From: an uncultured Clostridia bacterium
GTDB lineage: Bacteria > Bacillota > Clostridia > Christensenellales > Borkfalkiaceae
DNA length: 64,000 nt
NCBI GenBank assembly: GCA_934247225.1
Contig: CAKQJE010000001.1
Coordinates: 225,167-289,166 of the forward strand
Direction: 5' to 3'
Within the stretch, counting starts at the first letter, position 1. The number at the start of each line of letters is the position of its first letter. Position numbers and translations under genes: made by a program. Shown one piece after another: positions 56,806 through 64,000 of this stretch. Under the pieces are notes generated by a model, which did no database searches, was not told where the DNA came from, and worked only from the letters and a program-made list of their open reading frames with translations.

Positions 56806-58932
56806 GTGTCGACTGTTCTTCATTACATAAGCATTCCGTTCGGATATCTGATGAAATGGTGCTGGCAACTTACGGGGAATTACGGAGTTGCGATTATTCT
56901 TTTCACTTTGGCGACGAAGATTATTTTAATGCCGCTTTCCGTATGGATACAGAAGAATTCCATAAAAATGGTTAAAATACAGCCCGAAATCAACTTTCTG
57001 AAGGCAAAAATGCAGGGCAATTTCGACGCTATCGCGGACGGACAAGCCGAGCTTTACAAAAGGGAGCATTATCATCCGCTGATAACGATAATTCCCCTTA
57101 TTCTGCAAATCGTTCTTCTTCTCGCGGTCGTGGAGATAATTTATCACCCGTTCATTTACCTTTTCGGTTATTCCGCCGAAACGATAAACGCTTTAGCAAA
57201 AGTTGCGGGACTCGACGCTTCGTCTTCCTCGTGTCAGCTGAAAATCGTCGAAATGATGCAGACGGGCGCATTCCGGTCGCTCGAGGGCGCGGAGACGATT
57301 TCGGGTTTGTCGGATATCATAACCGACGCGAACTCCCTCGGTCTTAAATTTCTCGGTTTTAATCTCGCGTATATTCCGACGGAGGTATGGGGCGTTTATA
57401 TTCTCGTACCGATTCTTGCGGGCGCTTCGTCCTTCGTTATGTGCTTAACGCAGAATATTTCCAACGTTTTGCAGCACGAGCAGGGCAAGCTCAACAAGTA
57501 CGGCATAATGATTTTAAGTATCGCGTTGTCGCTTTATCTCGGGCTTTTCGTTCCCGCAGGCACCGCGCTTTACTGGATTGCGAGCAACTTAATGTCGATA
57601 GGCGTTATGTATCTTTTGAACGCGCTTATAAACCCGAAGAAGTACGTCGATTACGAGGCGTTGGAGGAAAGCCGCAAAGCCTTAGCGGAAGCTAAAGCGT
57701 ACGGCGCGGTCGATAAAAAAGACCCGATGTACCGCGCGAACAGAAAACGCGAAAGGGAAGATTATAAAAAATTCAAGCATATCGCCAACAAGCACGTTGT
57801 GTTTTATTCGGAAAGAAGCGGATTTTACAGATACTACAAAGATATAATAACCGAACTTCTGAAAAGGTCGAATATCATTATACATTACGTAACAAACGAC
57901 CCGAACGATATTATTTTCGATATCGCGAAAACAGAACCGAGGATAAAACCCTATTATATCGGGCTTAAAAAACTCATAACGCTTATGATGTTCGTGGAAA
58001 CGGATATGTTTATTATGACGACGCCCGATTTGAACACTTACTACCTCAAGCGTTCGTTTATAAAGAAAGATATCGAGTATATTTACGTACCGCACGACAC
58101 TATGAGCACGTTTTACGGATTCAAGGAAGGCGCGTTCGATAATTTCGACACGATTTTCTGCTCGGGCGAACACGTAAAGGAAGAAATCAGAAAGACCGAA
58201 GAGGTTTACGGATTAAAACCGAAAAAGCTTGTGGAATTCGGTTTTCCGCTTTCCGATTACCTCGAGAAAATGGGCGACGAAGCCAACGAAAAGCGTAAAA
58301 AATCGCCGAAACCGTATAAACAGATACTTATCGCGCCGTCCTGGCAGGAGGACAATCTTCTCGATTCCTGCGTGGACGAGCTTATCGGAAATCTTTACGG
58401 CGACGGAATTAAACTTATCGTCCGCCCGCATCCCGAATACGTCAAGCGTTACGGCGCAAGGCTTAACGCGCTGATAGAAAAATATAAGGACAGAGACGAA
58501 AACAAGCTTTCGTTCGAGACCGATTTTTCGGTAAACGAGTCCGTTTATTCATCGGATATAATCATTACCGACTGGTCGGGTGTAGGACCGGAATTCTGTT
58601 TTGCGACCAAACGCCCCGCGATTTTCATTAACACCAAGCCCAAGTGCGAAAACCCGAACTGGGAAAAAGTAGGTATAACGCCCGTCGAAATTTCTTTAAG
58701 AGACGTTATCGGCGTAAGCGTCGATAAGGAAAACGTTCCGGATATAAAAACGGTAGTCGATAATCTTCTCGCAAACGAGGAAAAATACGAAAAAACGATA
58801 AAGGAAGTTTACGCAGACTTTATTTATAACCACGGAAAAGCGGGCGAGTACGGAGCGAAATATATCTTAACGACGCTTGCCGCAAAAGCAAGACAAAACA
58901 AACAAGCAGAAGGAGCAGAAAATGTTAAATAA
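56806..58932 (+). CDS. YidC/Oxa1 insertase fused to a CDP-glycerol glycerophosphotransferase-like enzyme
   Basis: A 708-residue fusion starting at a GTG with a GGAGGG site. Residues 1-280 are a YidC/Oxa1 domain: five helices, IILFTLATKIILMPLSVWIQ, PEINFLKAKMQ, ELYKREHYHPL and TALYWIASNLMSIG. The groove residue that is Arg in YidC is Lys (ATKIIL). Residues 325-690 match the TagF/TagB family (PF04464): the catalytic His in YVPHDTMSTFYGFK, IAPSWQEDN, the second His in IVRPHPEYVKRYG, and IITDWSGVGPEFCFATKRP. Both catalytic His are present. The two halves are joined by a charged helical linker. It could tether polymer synthesis to a lipid- or protein-insertion channel. The next small gene overlaps by 11 bases. 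Confidence 0.9.
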   Translation: MSTVLHYISIPFGYLMKWCWQLTGNYGVAIILFTLATKIILMPLSVWIQKNSIKMVKIQPEINFLKAKMQGNFDAIADGQAELYKREHYHPLITIIPLILQIVLLLAVVEIIYHPFIYLFGYSAETINALAKVAGLDASSSSCQLKIVEMMQTGAFRSLEGAETISGLSDIITDANSLGLKFLGFNLAYIPTEVWGVYILVPILAGASSFVMCLTQNISNVLQHEQGKLNKYGIMILSIALSLYLGLFVPAGTALYWIASNLMSIGVMYLLNALINPKKYVDYEALEESRKALAEAKAYGAVDKKDPMYRANRKREREDYKKFKHIANKHVVFYSERSGFYRYYKDIITELLKRSNIIIHYVTNDPNDIIFDIAKTEPRIKPYYIGLKKLITLMMFVETDMFIMTTPDLNTYYLKRSFIKKDIEYIYVPHDTMSTFYGFKEGAFDNFDTIFCSGEHVKEEIRKTEEVYGLKPKKLVEFGFPLSDYLEKMGDEANEKRKKSPKPYKQILIAPSWQEDNLLDSCVDELIGNLYGDGIKLIVRPHPEYVKRYGARLNALIEKYKDRDENKLSFETDFSVNESVYSSDIIITDWSGVGPEFCFATKRPAIFINTKPKCENPNWEKVGITPVEISLRDVIGVSVDKENVPDIKTVVDNLLANEEKYEKTIKEVYADFIYNHGKAGEYGAKYILTTLAAKARQNKQAEGAENVK

Positions 58933-59209
58933 TTTACTTTACCTTGATCCGGCGGCAACCACCGCCATTGTAACCTCGATTTCCGCAATCGCCGCGGCTG
59001 TCGGAGCCACGTTTATCATCAGATGGCGTAAAATCAAAAAGGGCGTTACGAAAACATTGAAGATAGACGAAAACGCTCATAAGGAAGTAGAGGACGAACT
59101 CGTTATCACCGACGCCGATTTCGCGGGCGAAGCCAACGGCGAAACCGCAAAAGAAGAGAAAGAAGATAAAGAAATCGCGGCGACGGACTCGACCGAAAAC
59201 AAAGCATGA
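58922..59209 (+). CDS. Small single-pass membrane protein with acidic tail (95 aa)
   Basis: One membrane helix (IVTSISAIAAAVGATFIIRW, about residues 15-35), a short basic stretch (KIKKGVTKTLKI), then an acidic, Glu/Asp/Ala-rich C-terminus. No family known. The ATG overlaps the end of the YidC fusion gene, and GAAGGAG is its ribosome site, so the two are translationally coupled. It may be an accessory subunit of the insertase-transferase. Confidence 0.75.
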   Translation: MLNNLLYLDPAATTAIVTSISAIAAAVGATFIIRWRKIKKGVTKTLKIDENAHKEVEDELVITDADFAGEANGETAKEEKEDKEIAATDSTENKA

Positions 59210-59340
59210 AAATATTCGGATTCCGCATCGGAAAAATTATCCGGAAATAATCGACACGAAGTCTGAGCGATAATACGAAAAACCATCGGAGCGAAAACGA
59301 CCGATAAAACAAATAAAATATATTTTAAAGCGAGGGTATT

Positions 59341-60942
59341 ATGGAGCAAAAAACCGCTATAATCATCGGCGCGGGTCCTGCGGGACTTACAGCTGCGTAT
59401 GAACTTTTAACGAAATCGGAAGGAATAACCCCGATAATTCTCGAAGCGGAAGATTTTGTCGGCGGAATATCGAGAACGGCAACCTATCACGGGAACAGAA
59501 TGGACATAGGCGGACACAGATTTTTCTCCAAGGACGACAGGGTATTCGATCTGTGGACGAAATTCTTGCCCGTTCAGGGCGCGCCGTCACTGGACGATAA
59601 AATTCTCGGCAGAGAAAAACCGCTTGTCGAGGGCGGACCCGATCCCGAAAAAACCGACGACGTAATGCTCGTCAGAGACAGGCTTTCGAGAATTATCTTC
59701 CTTAGAAAATTCTTTGATTATCCAATTTCGTTAAAAGCTCGCACGTTCATAAATATGGGTTTTTTCAGAACGATGCAGGCGGGCTTCGGATATATAGGTA
59801 GCTGTATATATAAAAGGAAAGAGGACAACCTCGAAAACTTTTATATAAACAGATTCGGCAAGCCGCTTTACGAAATGTTCTTTATGGATTACACCGAAAA
59901 ACTCTGGGGCGTTCACCCGCGCGATATTTCCGCGGACTGGGGTGCGCAGAGAGTTAAGGGGTTGTCCATAAGAAAGGCTATCGCAAACGCCCTTTCCAAA
60001 CCTTTCCGCAAAAAAACGGACAAGGTGGAAACGAGCCTTATAGAGCAGTATTATTACCCGAAAAAGGGTCCCGGGCAGCTTTATGAGGAAATGGCGGAAG
60101 AAATCGAAAGGCTCGGCGGGAAGATTGTCAGAAATTCTACGGTTAAAAAAGTTATCGTTTCGGACGGCAAAATCGAGTCTTTGATAGCCGACGAAAACGG
60201 CGAAAACAAGGAATACAAAGGCGATTATTATATATCGTCTATGCCGATAAAGGATCTTATCGAAGCTATCGGAAAAGAGAACAGCGGAAATGATGTTTAC
60301 CGCGTCGCGACTCAGCTCCCTTACCGCGATTTCATAACGGTAGGACTTTTGCTCGATAAGCTTAAGGTAAAAAACAAAACCAAAATCAAAACGCTAAACG
60401 ATATCGTTCCCGACTGCTGGATTTACGTTCAGGACAGAGACGTAAGGCTCGGGCGTATTCAGATTTTCAATAACTGGTCGCCTTATATGGTCGAGGACTG
60501 TGAGCATAAAGTGTGGATCGGTCTCGAATATTTCTGCTCCGAGGGCGATAAAATGTGGACCGCTCCGGACGAAGAGTTTATGAAATTCGCCGCCGAAGAA
60601 CTCGTTAAAATCGGCGTTATAGAGTCTTCCGAAAACGTACTCGATTCCACGATAATTCACGTCAAGAAAGCTTATCCCGCTTATTTCGGCACTTACGCGG
60701 AATTTGACAAGGTAAAAGATTATCTCAACGGATTTTCAAATCTCTGGTGCGTAGGCAGAAACGGTCAGCACAGATATAACAATATGGATCACTCCATGGT
60801 TACCTCTATGGTCGCGTGCGACGAGATAATAACCGGCAAAACCGATAAAACGGAACTCTGGAACGTGAACACCGAAAAGGAATATCACGAAATCAAATCG
60901 GAAGACGAAAAGTCGGAAGAGAAAAACGAAAAAGCGGAATAA
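59341..60942 (+). CDS. FAD-dependent oxidoreductase related to UDP-galactopyranose mutase
   Basis: A 533-residue NAD(P)/FAD enzyme. FAD-binding IIGAGPAGLTAAYEL, EAEDFVGGISRTATYHGNR, DIGGHRFFSKDDRVFDLW and YTEKLWGVHPRDIS, and the C-terminal GRNGQHRYNNMDHSM, match the Glf/protoporphyrinogen-oxidase-like group found in polysaccharide loci. UDP-galactopyranose mutase makes UDP-galactofuranose; whether this member does so is unknown. Acidic C-terminal tail. It is 131 bases after the small membrane gene with no terminator between. Confidence 0.85.
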   Translation: MEQKTAIIIGAGPAGLTAAYELLTKSEGITPIILEAEDFVGGISRTATYHGNRMDIGGHRFFSKDDRVFDLWTKFLPVQGAPSLDDKILGREKPLVEGGPDPEKTDDVMLVRDRLSRIIFLRKFFDYPISLKARTFINMGFFRTMQAGFGYIGSCIYKRKEDNLENFYINRFGKPLYEMFFMDYTEKLWGVHPRDISADWGAQRVKGLSIRKAIANALSKPFRKKTDKVETSLIEQYYYPKKGPGQLYEEMAEEIERLGGKIVRNSTVKKVIVSDGKIESLIADENGENKEYKGDYYISSMPIKDLIEAIGKENSGNDVYRVATQLPYRDFITVGLLLDKLKVKNKTKIKTLNDIVPDCWIYVQDRDVRLGRIQIFNNWSPYMVEDCEHKVWIGLEYFCSEGDKMWTAPDEEFMKFAAEELVKIGVIESSENVLDSTIIHVKKAYPAYFGTYAEFDKVKDYLNGFSNLWCVGRNGQHRYNNMDHSMVTSMVACDEIITGKTDKTELWNVNTEKEYHEIKSEDEKSEEKNEKAE

Positions 60943-60957
60943 ACCGCGGAGGTGAAC

Positions 60958-62706
60958 ATGTCGGAAACGGTTGTAAACGAGACTTTTTCGGATAACGGCC
61001 ACATAGACGTTAAAGAGTACTTTTTCAAAATTCTGAAATATATAGGACTTTTCGCCGCATTGACCGTTGTAACGGGCTTGTTCTTTTATCTTCTGAAACC
61101 TTATTATGAATTCTGGAACAGAAAAGGCGCAGTTGCGCAGAGTTTGTGCGTTGCCGTCTTTCTCGTTCTTATCGTAACGGCGATTTATTGCAAAAAAACG
61201 GACAAAATGAACCCCGATCTGCTTTTGAAATTCATTCTCGTCGGCGGGTTCGTTTTAAGACTTTCTTATATGCTTTACACGCCTGTGTCCGTCCGTCAGC
61301 ATGACACTTATAACAGAGCTTTGACGGGTCACGAGGCTTACGCCTGGATAATTTTCACCACGGGCAAGCTCCCGACGACTAACGATTATCAGTTTTATCA
61401 CCCGCCGCTCAATGCGTTTATTCAGGCTTCGTTCATGCACGTTATGAACGGGCTTACGGAGATTTTGCAAAATGCGTTCGGCTTGGGCGACGTCATTCCG
61501 TCGAAATATCTCGCAGGTATGCCTAGCGTTACCTCTAAGGCTTACGTCGGCTTGACGGAATACAGATATTATCTTTATTCCACAACGCAGATCCTCGCCG
61601 TTTTATGGTCCGCGATAACTATGATCGCACTTGTGAAAATTCTTAAACTTTTCGGGTTGAAAGGTTATTCGCTCGCCGCCGTTTCGGCGTTCGTGGTGTT
61701 TTTCCCGAGGCATATTCAGTTTTCAGGGCAGGTTAATAACGACGCTCTGGCGTATATGCTGCAAATTCTTTCGGTCTACTATTGTTTAAGATGGTGGAAA
61801 AAGGGTCGGAAGCTATATGATCTGCTCATCTGTGCGCTCTGCATAGGGCTTGGAATGATGTCAAAAATATCGGCGGCGGTTATCTGCCTTCCGATAGGCT
61901 GTGTGTTCGCTTACGAATTCTTCTGCGAAATCCGGAAAGCCGTTTCCGCAAAGAAAAAAGGCGAAAAAAAGGCTTGGAAAAACGTTGTTTATATGACGGC
62001 GTGTTACGTTTTGTTTTTGTGCGTATGTGCACCCATAGGGCTTTGGTTTCAGGTTTATGCAAACAAAACGTTCGGGCAGAAGTTCGGTTTCGTGTTCTCG
62101 AATCTTAATGAGGCGCTTTCAACCGACCACCATAATCTGTTTGAGAGATTGTTTATAACTTTCGACCCGAACGAAATTTTCGGCACACTTTATTGTCAGC
62201 CGTTTTACTCGACGAAAGACGGCGTGATTACGAATTATAATAACTACAATTTGCCTTTGTATCTTCTTCGGTCGTCGCTTTTCGGCGAATTCAGCAATTA
62301 TAAGGGCGGGGAGTGTTTTGCTTCTACGGCGTTCGCTGTGGGGCTTATCGCTCTTATAGCGTTTATCGTAATGCTTGTCTATTGCGCCGTATTGTTCTTT
62401 AAAAACGGCAAAAAACTGTTTTACGGTGAAGGCGAATGTATGGATATTTTTTTCCTCGTGATCTTATCTGCGGCTTTTCTGATTTCGGAAATCAGTTTTT
62501 ACGTTCAGATGCCGTACGCTTGCACGATGGATTTCAGATATGTTATGCCGCTTATTTTCGCTTTGGCGATGATATTTTATTACGCCCGAAAACGTATCAA
62601 ATCTGCGAATACGGAGTTTGGAAACACGGTCGTTTTCGTTTCCACGGTTTCGGCGGTGGCAACGGTTGTTTTAACGACGTTGTTCTATCTTGTTTGTAGT
62701 ATTTAA
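60958..62706 (+). CDS. GT39-like integral membrane glycosyltransferase
   Basis: A 582-residue protein with about 11 to 13 membrane helices. The first outer loop SVRQHDTYNRALTGHEAYA has the acidic/His pattern of PMT/ArnT-like (GT39/GT-C) enzymes, which transfer a sugar from a polyprenyl-phosphate donor at the outer face. YQFYHPPLNAFIQASFM and FFPRHIQFSGQVNNDALAYML support this. The ATG at 60958 is preceded by GGAGGTGAAC; a GTG at 60952 overlaps that site. Followed by gtrA, whose product could supply the lipid-linked sugar. Confidence 0.87.
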   Translation: MSETVVNETFSDNGHIDVKEYFFKILKYIGLFAALTVVTGLFFYLLKPYYEFWNRKGAVAQSLCVAVFLVLIVTAIYCKKTDKMNPDLLLKFILVGGFVLRLSYMLYTPVSVRQHDTYNRALTGHEAYAWIIFTTGKLPTTNDYQFYHPPLNAFIQASFMHVMNGLTEILQNAFGLGDVIPSKYLAGMPSVTSKAYVGLTEYRYYLYSTTQILAVLWSAITMIALVKILKLFGLKGYSLAAVSAFVVFFPRHIQFSGQVNNDALAYMLQILSVYYCLRWWKKGRKLYDLLICALCIGLGMMSKISAAVICLPIGCVFAYEFFCEIRKAVSAKKKGEKKAWKNVVYMTACYVLFLCVCAPIGLWFQVYANKTFGQKFGFVFSNLNEALSTDHHNLFERLFITFDPNEIFGTLYCQPFYSTKDGVITNYNNYNLPLYLLRSSLFGEFSNYKGGECFASTAFAVGLIALIAFIVMLVYCAVLFFKNGKKLFYGEGECMDIFFLVILSAAFLISEISFYVQMPYACTMDFRYVMPLIFALAMIFYYARKRIKSANTEFGNTVVFVSTVSAVATVVLTTLFYLVCSI

Positions 62707-62788
62707 ATACGTATCTAAAAACAAAACGCTTCGGTGCGACTTTTTCGGGTATGGTTTGCCCGGATTGCCCGACTAACAGAGGTGAATT

Positions 62789-63292
62789 ATGGAAGAAGTA
62801 ACTGAGAAAAACGAAGAACATATAAAACAAACGAAAAAACAGTTGTTCTGGGAGATTTTTAGATTTCTGATCGTCGGCGGAACGGCGACTATCGTTGACT
62901 ACGCCGTTTCGTATCTGTTTTACACATGGCTTTTGCCGCCGTCGTTAATAGGAAAAACCTTTTCTATAATAATTTCCACCGCGCTCGGTTTCGGCGTCGG
63001 GCTTGCCGTGAACTGGGTTTTGTCCATAACGTTCGTCTATAAGCAGGTTTCGGACGAAAAGAAAGCCCGTTCGACAAAATCGTTTTTCGTGTTTACGGCG
63101 ATAGGACTTATCGGTCTTGCGATAACGGAAGTCGGAATGTATCTCGGCGTAACGTTTTTGCCGTCCGTAACCATTTTCGGGTCTACGAAATTCCTCGGCG
63201 AGGAGTGGATTTGGTGGATAAGCAAGGTTGTTATGACGTGTATAGTTCTCGTCTGGAACTACGTCGGCAGAAAACTGTTGATTTTTAAGTGA
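62789..63292 (+). CDS. GtrA-family membrane protein
   Basis: A 167-residue GtrA/DPMS-type protein with four helices, proposed to flip polyprenyl-phosphate-linked sugars. FLIVGGTATIVDYAVSYLFY is the family first helix; TALGFGVGLAVNWVLSITFV and the last helix VVMTCIVLVWNYVGRKLLIF complete the fold. It lies right after the GT39-like enzyme, in keeping with supplying its donor. The ssrA promoter lies across its last codons. Confidence 0.9.
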   Translation: MEEVTEKNEEHIKQTKKQLFWEIFRFLIVGGTATIVDYAVSYLFYTWLLPPSLIGKTFSIIISTALGFGVGLAVNWVLSITFVYKQVSDEKKARSTKSFFVFTAIGLIGLAITEVGMYLGVTFLPSVTIFGSTKFLGEEWIWWISKVVMTCIVLVWNYVGRKLLIFK

Positions 63293-63306
63293 AATAAGTA
63301 TATAAT
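63278..63306 (+). promoter_or_regulatory. Promoter of ssrA
   Basis: TTGATT (63278-63283), 17 bases, TATAAT (63301-63306), overlapping the end of gtrA. About 60 bases of leader would be removed to give mature tmRNA. Confidence 0.85.
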
Positions 63307-63372
63307 AATGATATAGAAGCATTTAACCCGTTTGCGGGGAAAAAAGCGTCCCGTTTTTTCGGGTCGGTTTTC

Positions 63373-63728
63373 GGGGATGTTCCGAATTCGACTGGATGAA
63401 AAAGGGAGAGTATAAGCATACCGTAGGACTCGGCTACGTAAAAACGATAAACCAAATTTAAATGCGAATAATAACACATTTGCATTCGCTGCTTAATTAA
63501 CGCGGCGATGTCGCCCTGCGGAATTCCCGTCGGCTGCAAGGCGGCATCATTTAAGACGGGGAACGGCTTTTTTGTTTTGATTGCGGCAAAATCGCGGCAC
63601 TTAGTAATATACGGCGGAAATAGTCGGTATACAGACGGTTTCCGCAAGAGATTAAGAGTATACTAAGTATGTAGAAGGCTCTTTGGTTTTTACCCAAGAC
63701 AGGGGTTTGACTCCCCTCATCTCCACCA
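63373..63728 (+). ncRNA. ssrA: tmRNA (ssrA)
   Basis: Transfer-messenger RNA, the partner of SmpB. The 5' GGGGATG pairs with 3' CATCTCC, followed by an encoded ACCA. The tRNA-like end AAGACAGGGGTTTGACTCCC gives the T arm. The tag frame at 63464-63496 reads ANNNTFAFAA and stops at TAA. Most tags end in LAA; this one ends FAA. Several pseudoknot-type arms lie between (for example the GTCGCCCTGCGG region). Placement 8.3 kb from smpB, after the envelope cluster, is unusual. Confidence 0.95.
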
Positions 63729-63732
63729 TAGC

Positions 63733-63762
63733 AAAAAAGCACGCTAAATAGCGTGCTTTTTT
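63733..63762 (+). terminator. Terminator of ssrA
   Basis: AAAAAAGCACGCT / AGCGTGCTTTTTT stem with T-run, four bases after the tmRNA end. Confidence 0.9.
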
Positions 63763-63942
63763 GCTTGTTTTGCAATTAAAATTTCCTAATTGCGCAAATT
63801 TCCGATATATTTTTACTGCTGTGTACCCTTGTGTATTCCGTTTTGTTACTAAAATTTGTTACTAATTTTTCTTTAAAAATGATATTGTTTTTTTTAAAAA
63901 AAGAGACGAGAAATAAATTCTGTCTCTCAATCTATTTGTTTG
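63763..63942. other. AT-rich stretch after tmRNA
   Basis: No gene seen. The region is much more AT-rich than the rest of the window and contains a direct repeat of TTTGTTACTAA (63841-63866). The 3' end of ssrA is a common integration site for phages and islands, so this may be an element boundary. Confidence 0.45.
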
Positions 63943-64000
63943 TTATTTAATACTATTTATGATGAGTTTTTTATCTTCTTCATAAGCACACGTCTTATCG
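63943..64000 (-). CDS. C-terminal end of a gene entering from the right (partial)
   Basis: On the minus strand an open frame runs from the window edge and ends at a stop at 63945-63943. Its last 18 codons read DKTCAYEEDKKLIINSIK. It is AT-rich like its surroundings. Too short to identify; an integrase or other mobile-element gene is one possibility given its place after ssrA. Confidence 0.4.
   Translation of the reverse strand, partial: DKTCAYEEDKKLIINSIK

Noticed and set aside
63551..63775. Minus-strand frame of 74 codons over the tmRNA gene
   Set aside because: Lies across ssrA; no ribosome site and no protein family.
1..64000. tRNA or rRNA genes
   Set aside because: I looked for acceptor-stem plus GTTC-type T-loop patterns; the only tRNA-like end is that of tmRNA. 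A dedicated search program would settle it.

Overview
The window is a stretch of a Clostridia-type (Firmicutes/Bacillota) chromosome, probably from an uncultured gut or rumen lineage. The evidence is the gene content and order: tmk-holB-ricT-trmN6-like-rsmI, lon-engB, tsaE-tsaB-rimI, obg-yhbY-nadD/yqeK-rsfS and secG-rnr-smpB-ssrA. Sporulation-associated families are present (SpoVG, RicT/YaaT, a SpoVB-like flippase), as are a PerR-type regulator, BspA-type leucine-rich surface proteins and a GH5 glycoside hydrolase. No tRNA, rRNA, CRISPR array or intact transposase was seen. Base composition is even until the last ~250 bases, which turn AT-rich after the tmRNA gene.

Layout. 1-6.1 kb: end of an unrecognised protein, then the replication/translation housekeeping cluster, a ferredoxin and a small BspA-type lipoprotein. 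6.2-13.6 kb: YfbR-like nucleotidase, an XRE repressor with paired operators, a decayed lipoprotein gene, fba, manA, lon, engB. 13.8-16.9 kb: a 1026-residue BspA repeat protein. 17.1-19.9 kb: lysine riboswitch and a fused amino-acid ABC transporter. 20-31 kb: a DeoC-fold protein, FMN riboswitch-ribU, t6A genes, peptidoglycan precursor ligases (a membrane-anchored murF-like gene, ddl, murC), ZIP transporter, phosphopantetheinyl transferase and spoVG. 31-41 kb: DUF1846 protein, esterase, GH5 enzyme, SDR, an RHH regulator coupled to clpB, and a sugar-phosphate transferase. 41-54 kb: cysteine desulfurase with a DUF3343 partner, nth, obg, yhbY, nadD-yqeK fusion, rsfS, THF riboswitch-folT, SpoVB-like flippase, LysM protein, perR, secG, rnr. 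54.6-64 kb: smpB, a cell-envelope polymer cluster, then ssrA (tmRNA).

The most unusual biology is at 55.0-63.3 kb, between smpB and ssrA. A membrane sulfatase-family protein precedes a single protein joining a YidC/Oxa1 insertase to a teichoic-acid-type CDP-glycerol glycerophosphotransferase. These are followed by a small membrane protein, a UDP-galactopyranose-mutase-like FAD enzyme, a GT39-like membrane glycosyltransferase and a GtrA protein. The set looks like a pathway that builds and decorates a phosphopolymer or glycan at the membrane.

Other points: the lysine-riboswitch transporter appears to carry a circularly permuted substrate-binding domain. Several genes have a -10 box exactly 6 nt before the ATG and no Shine-Dalgarno, which predicts leaderless mRNAs (XRE, tsaE, murC, a 163-aa gene, the LysM gene). 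Two genes look as though they start at AUU or AUA codons. Short 15-30 bp tandem duplications are frequent, both between genes and inside low-complexity N-terminal extensions.
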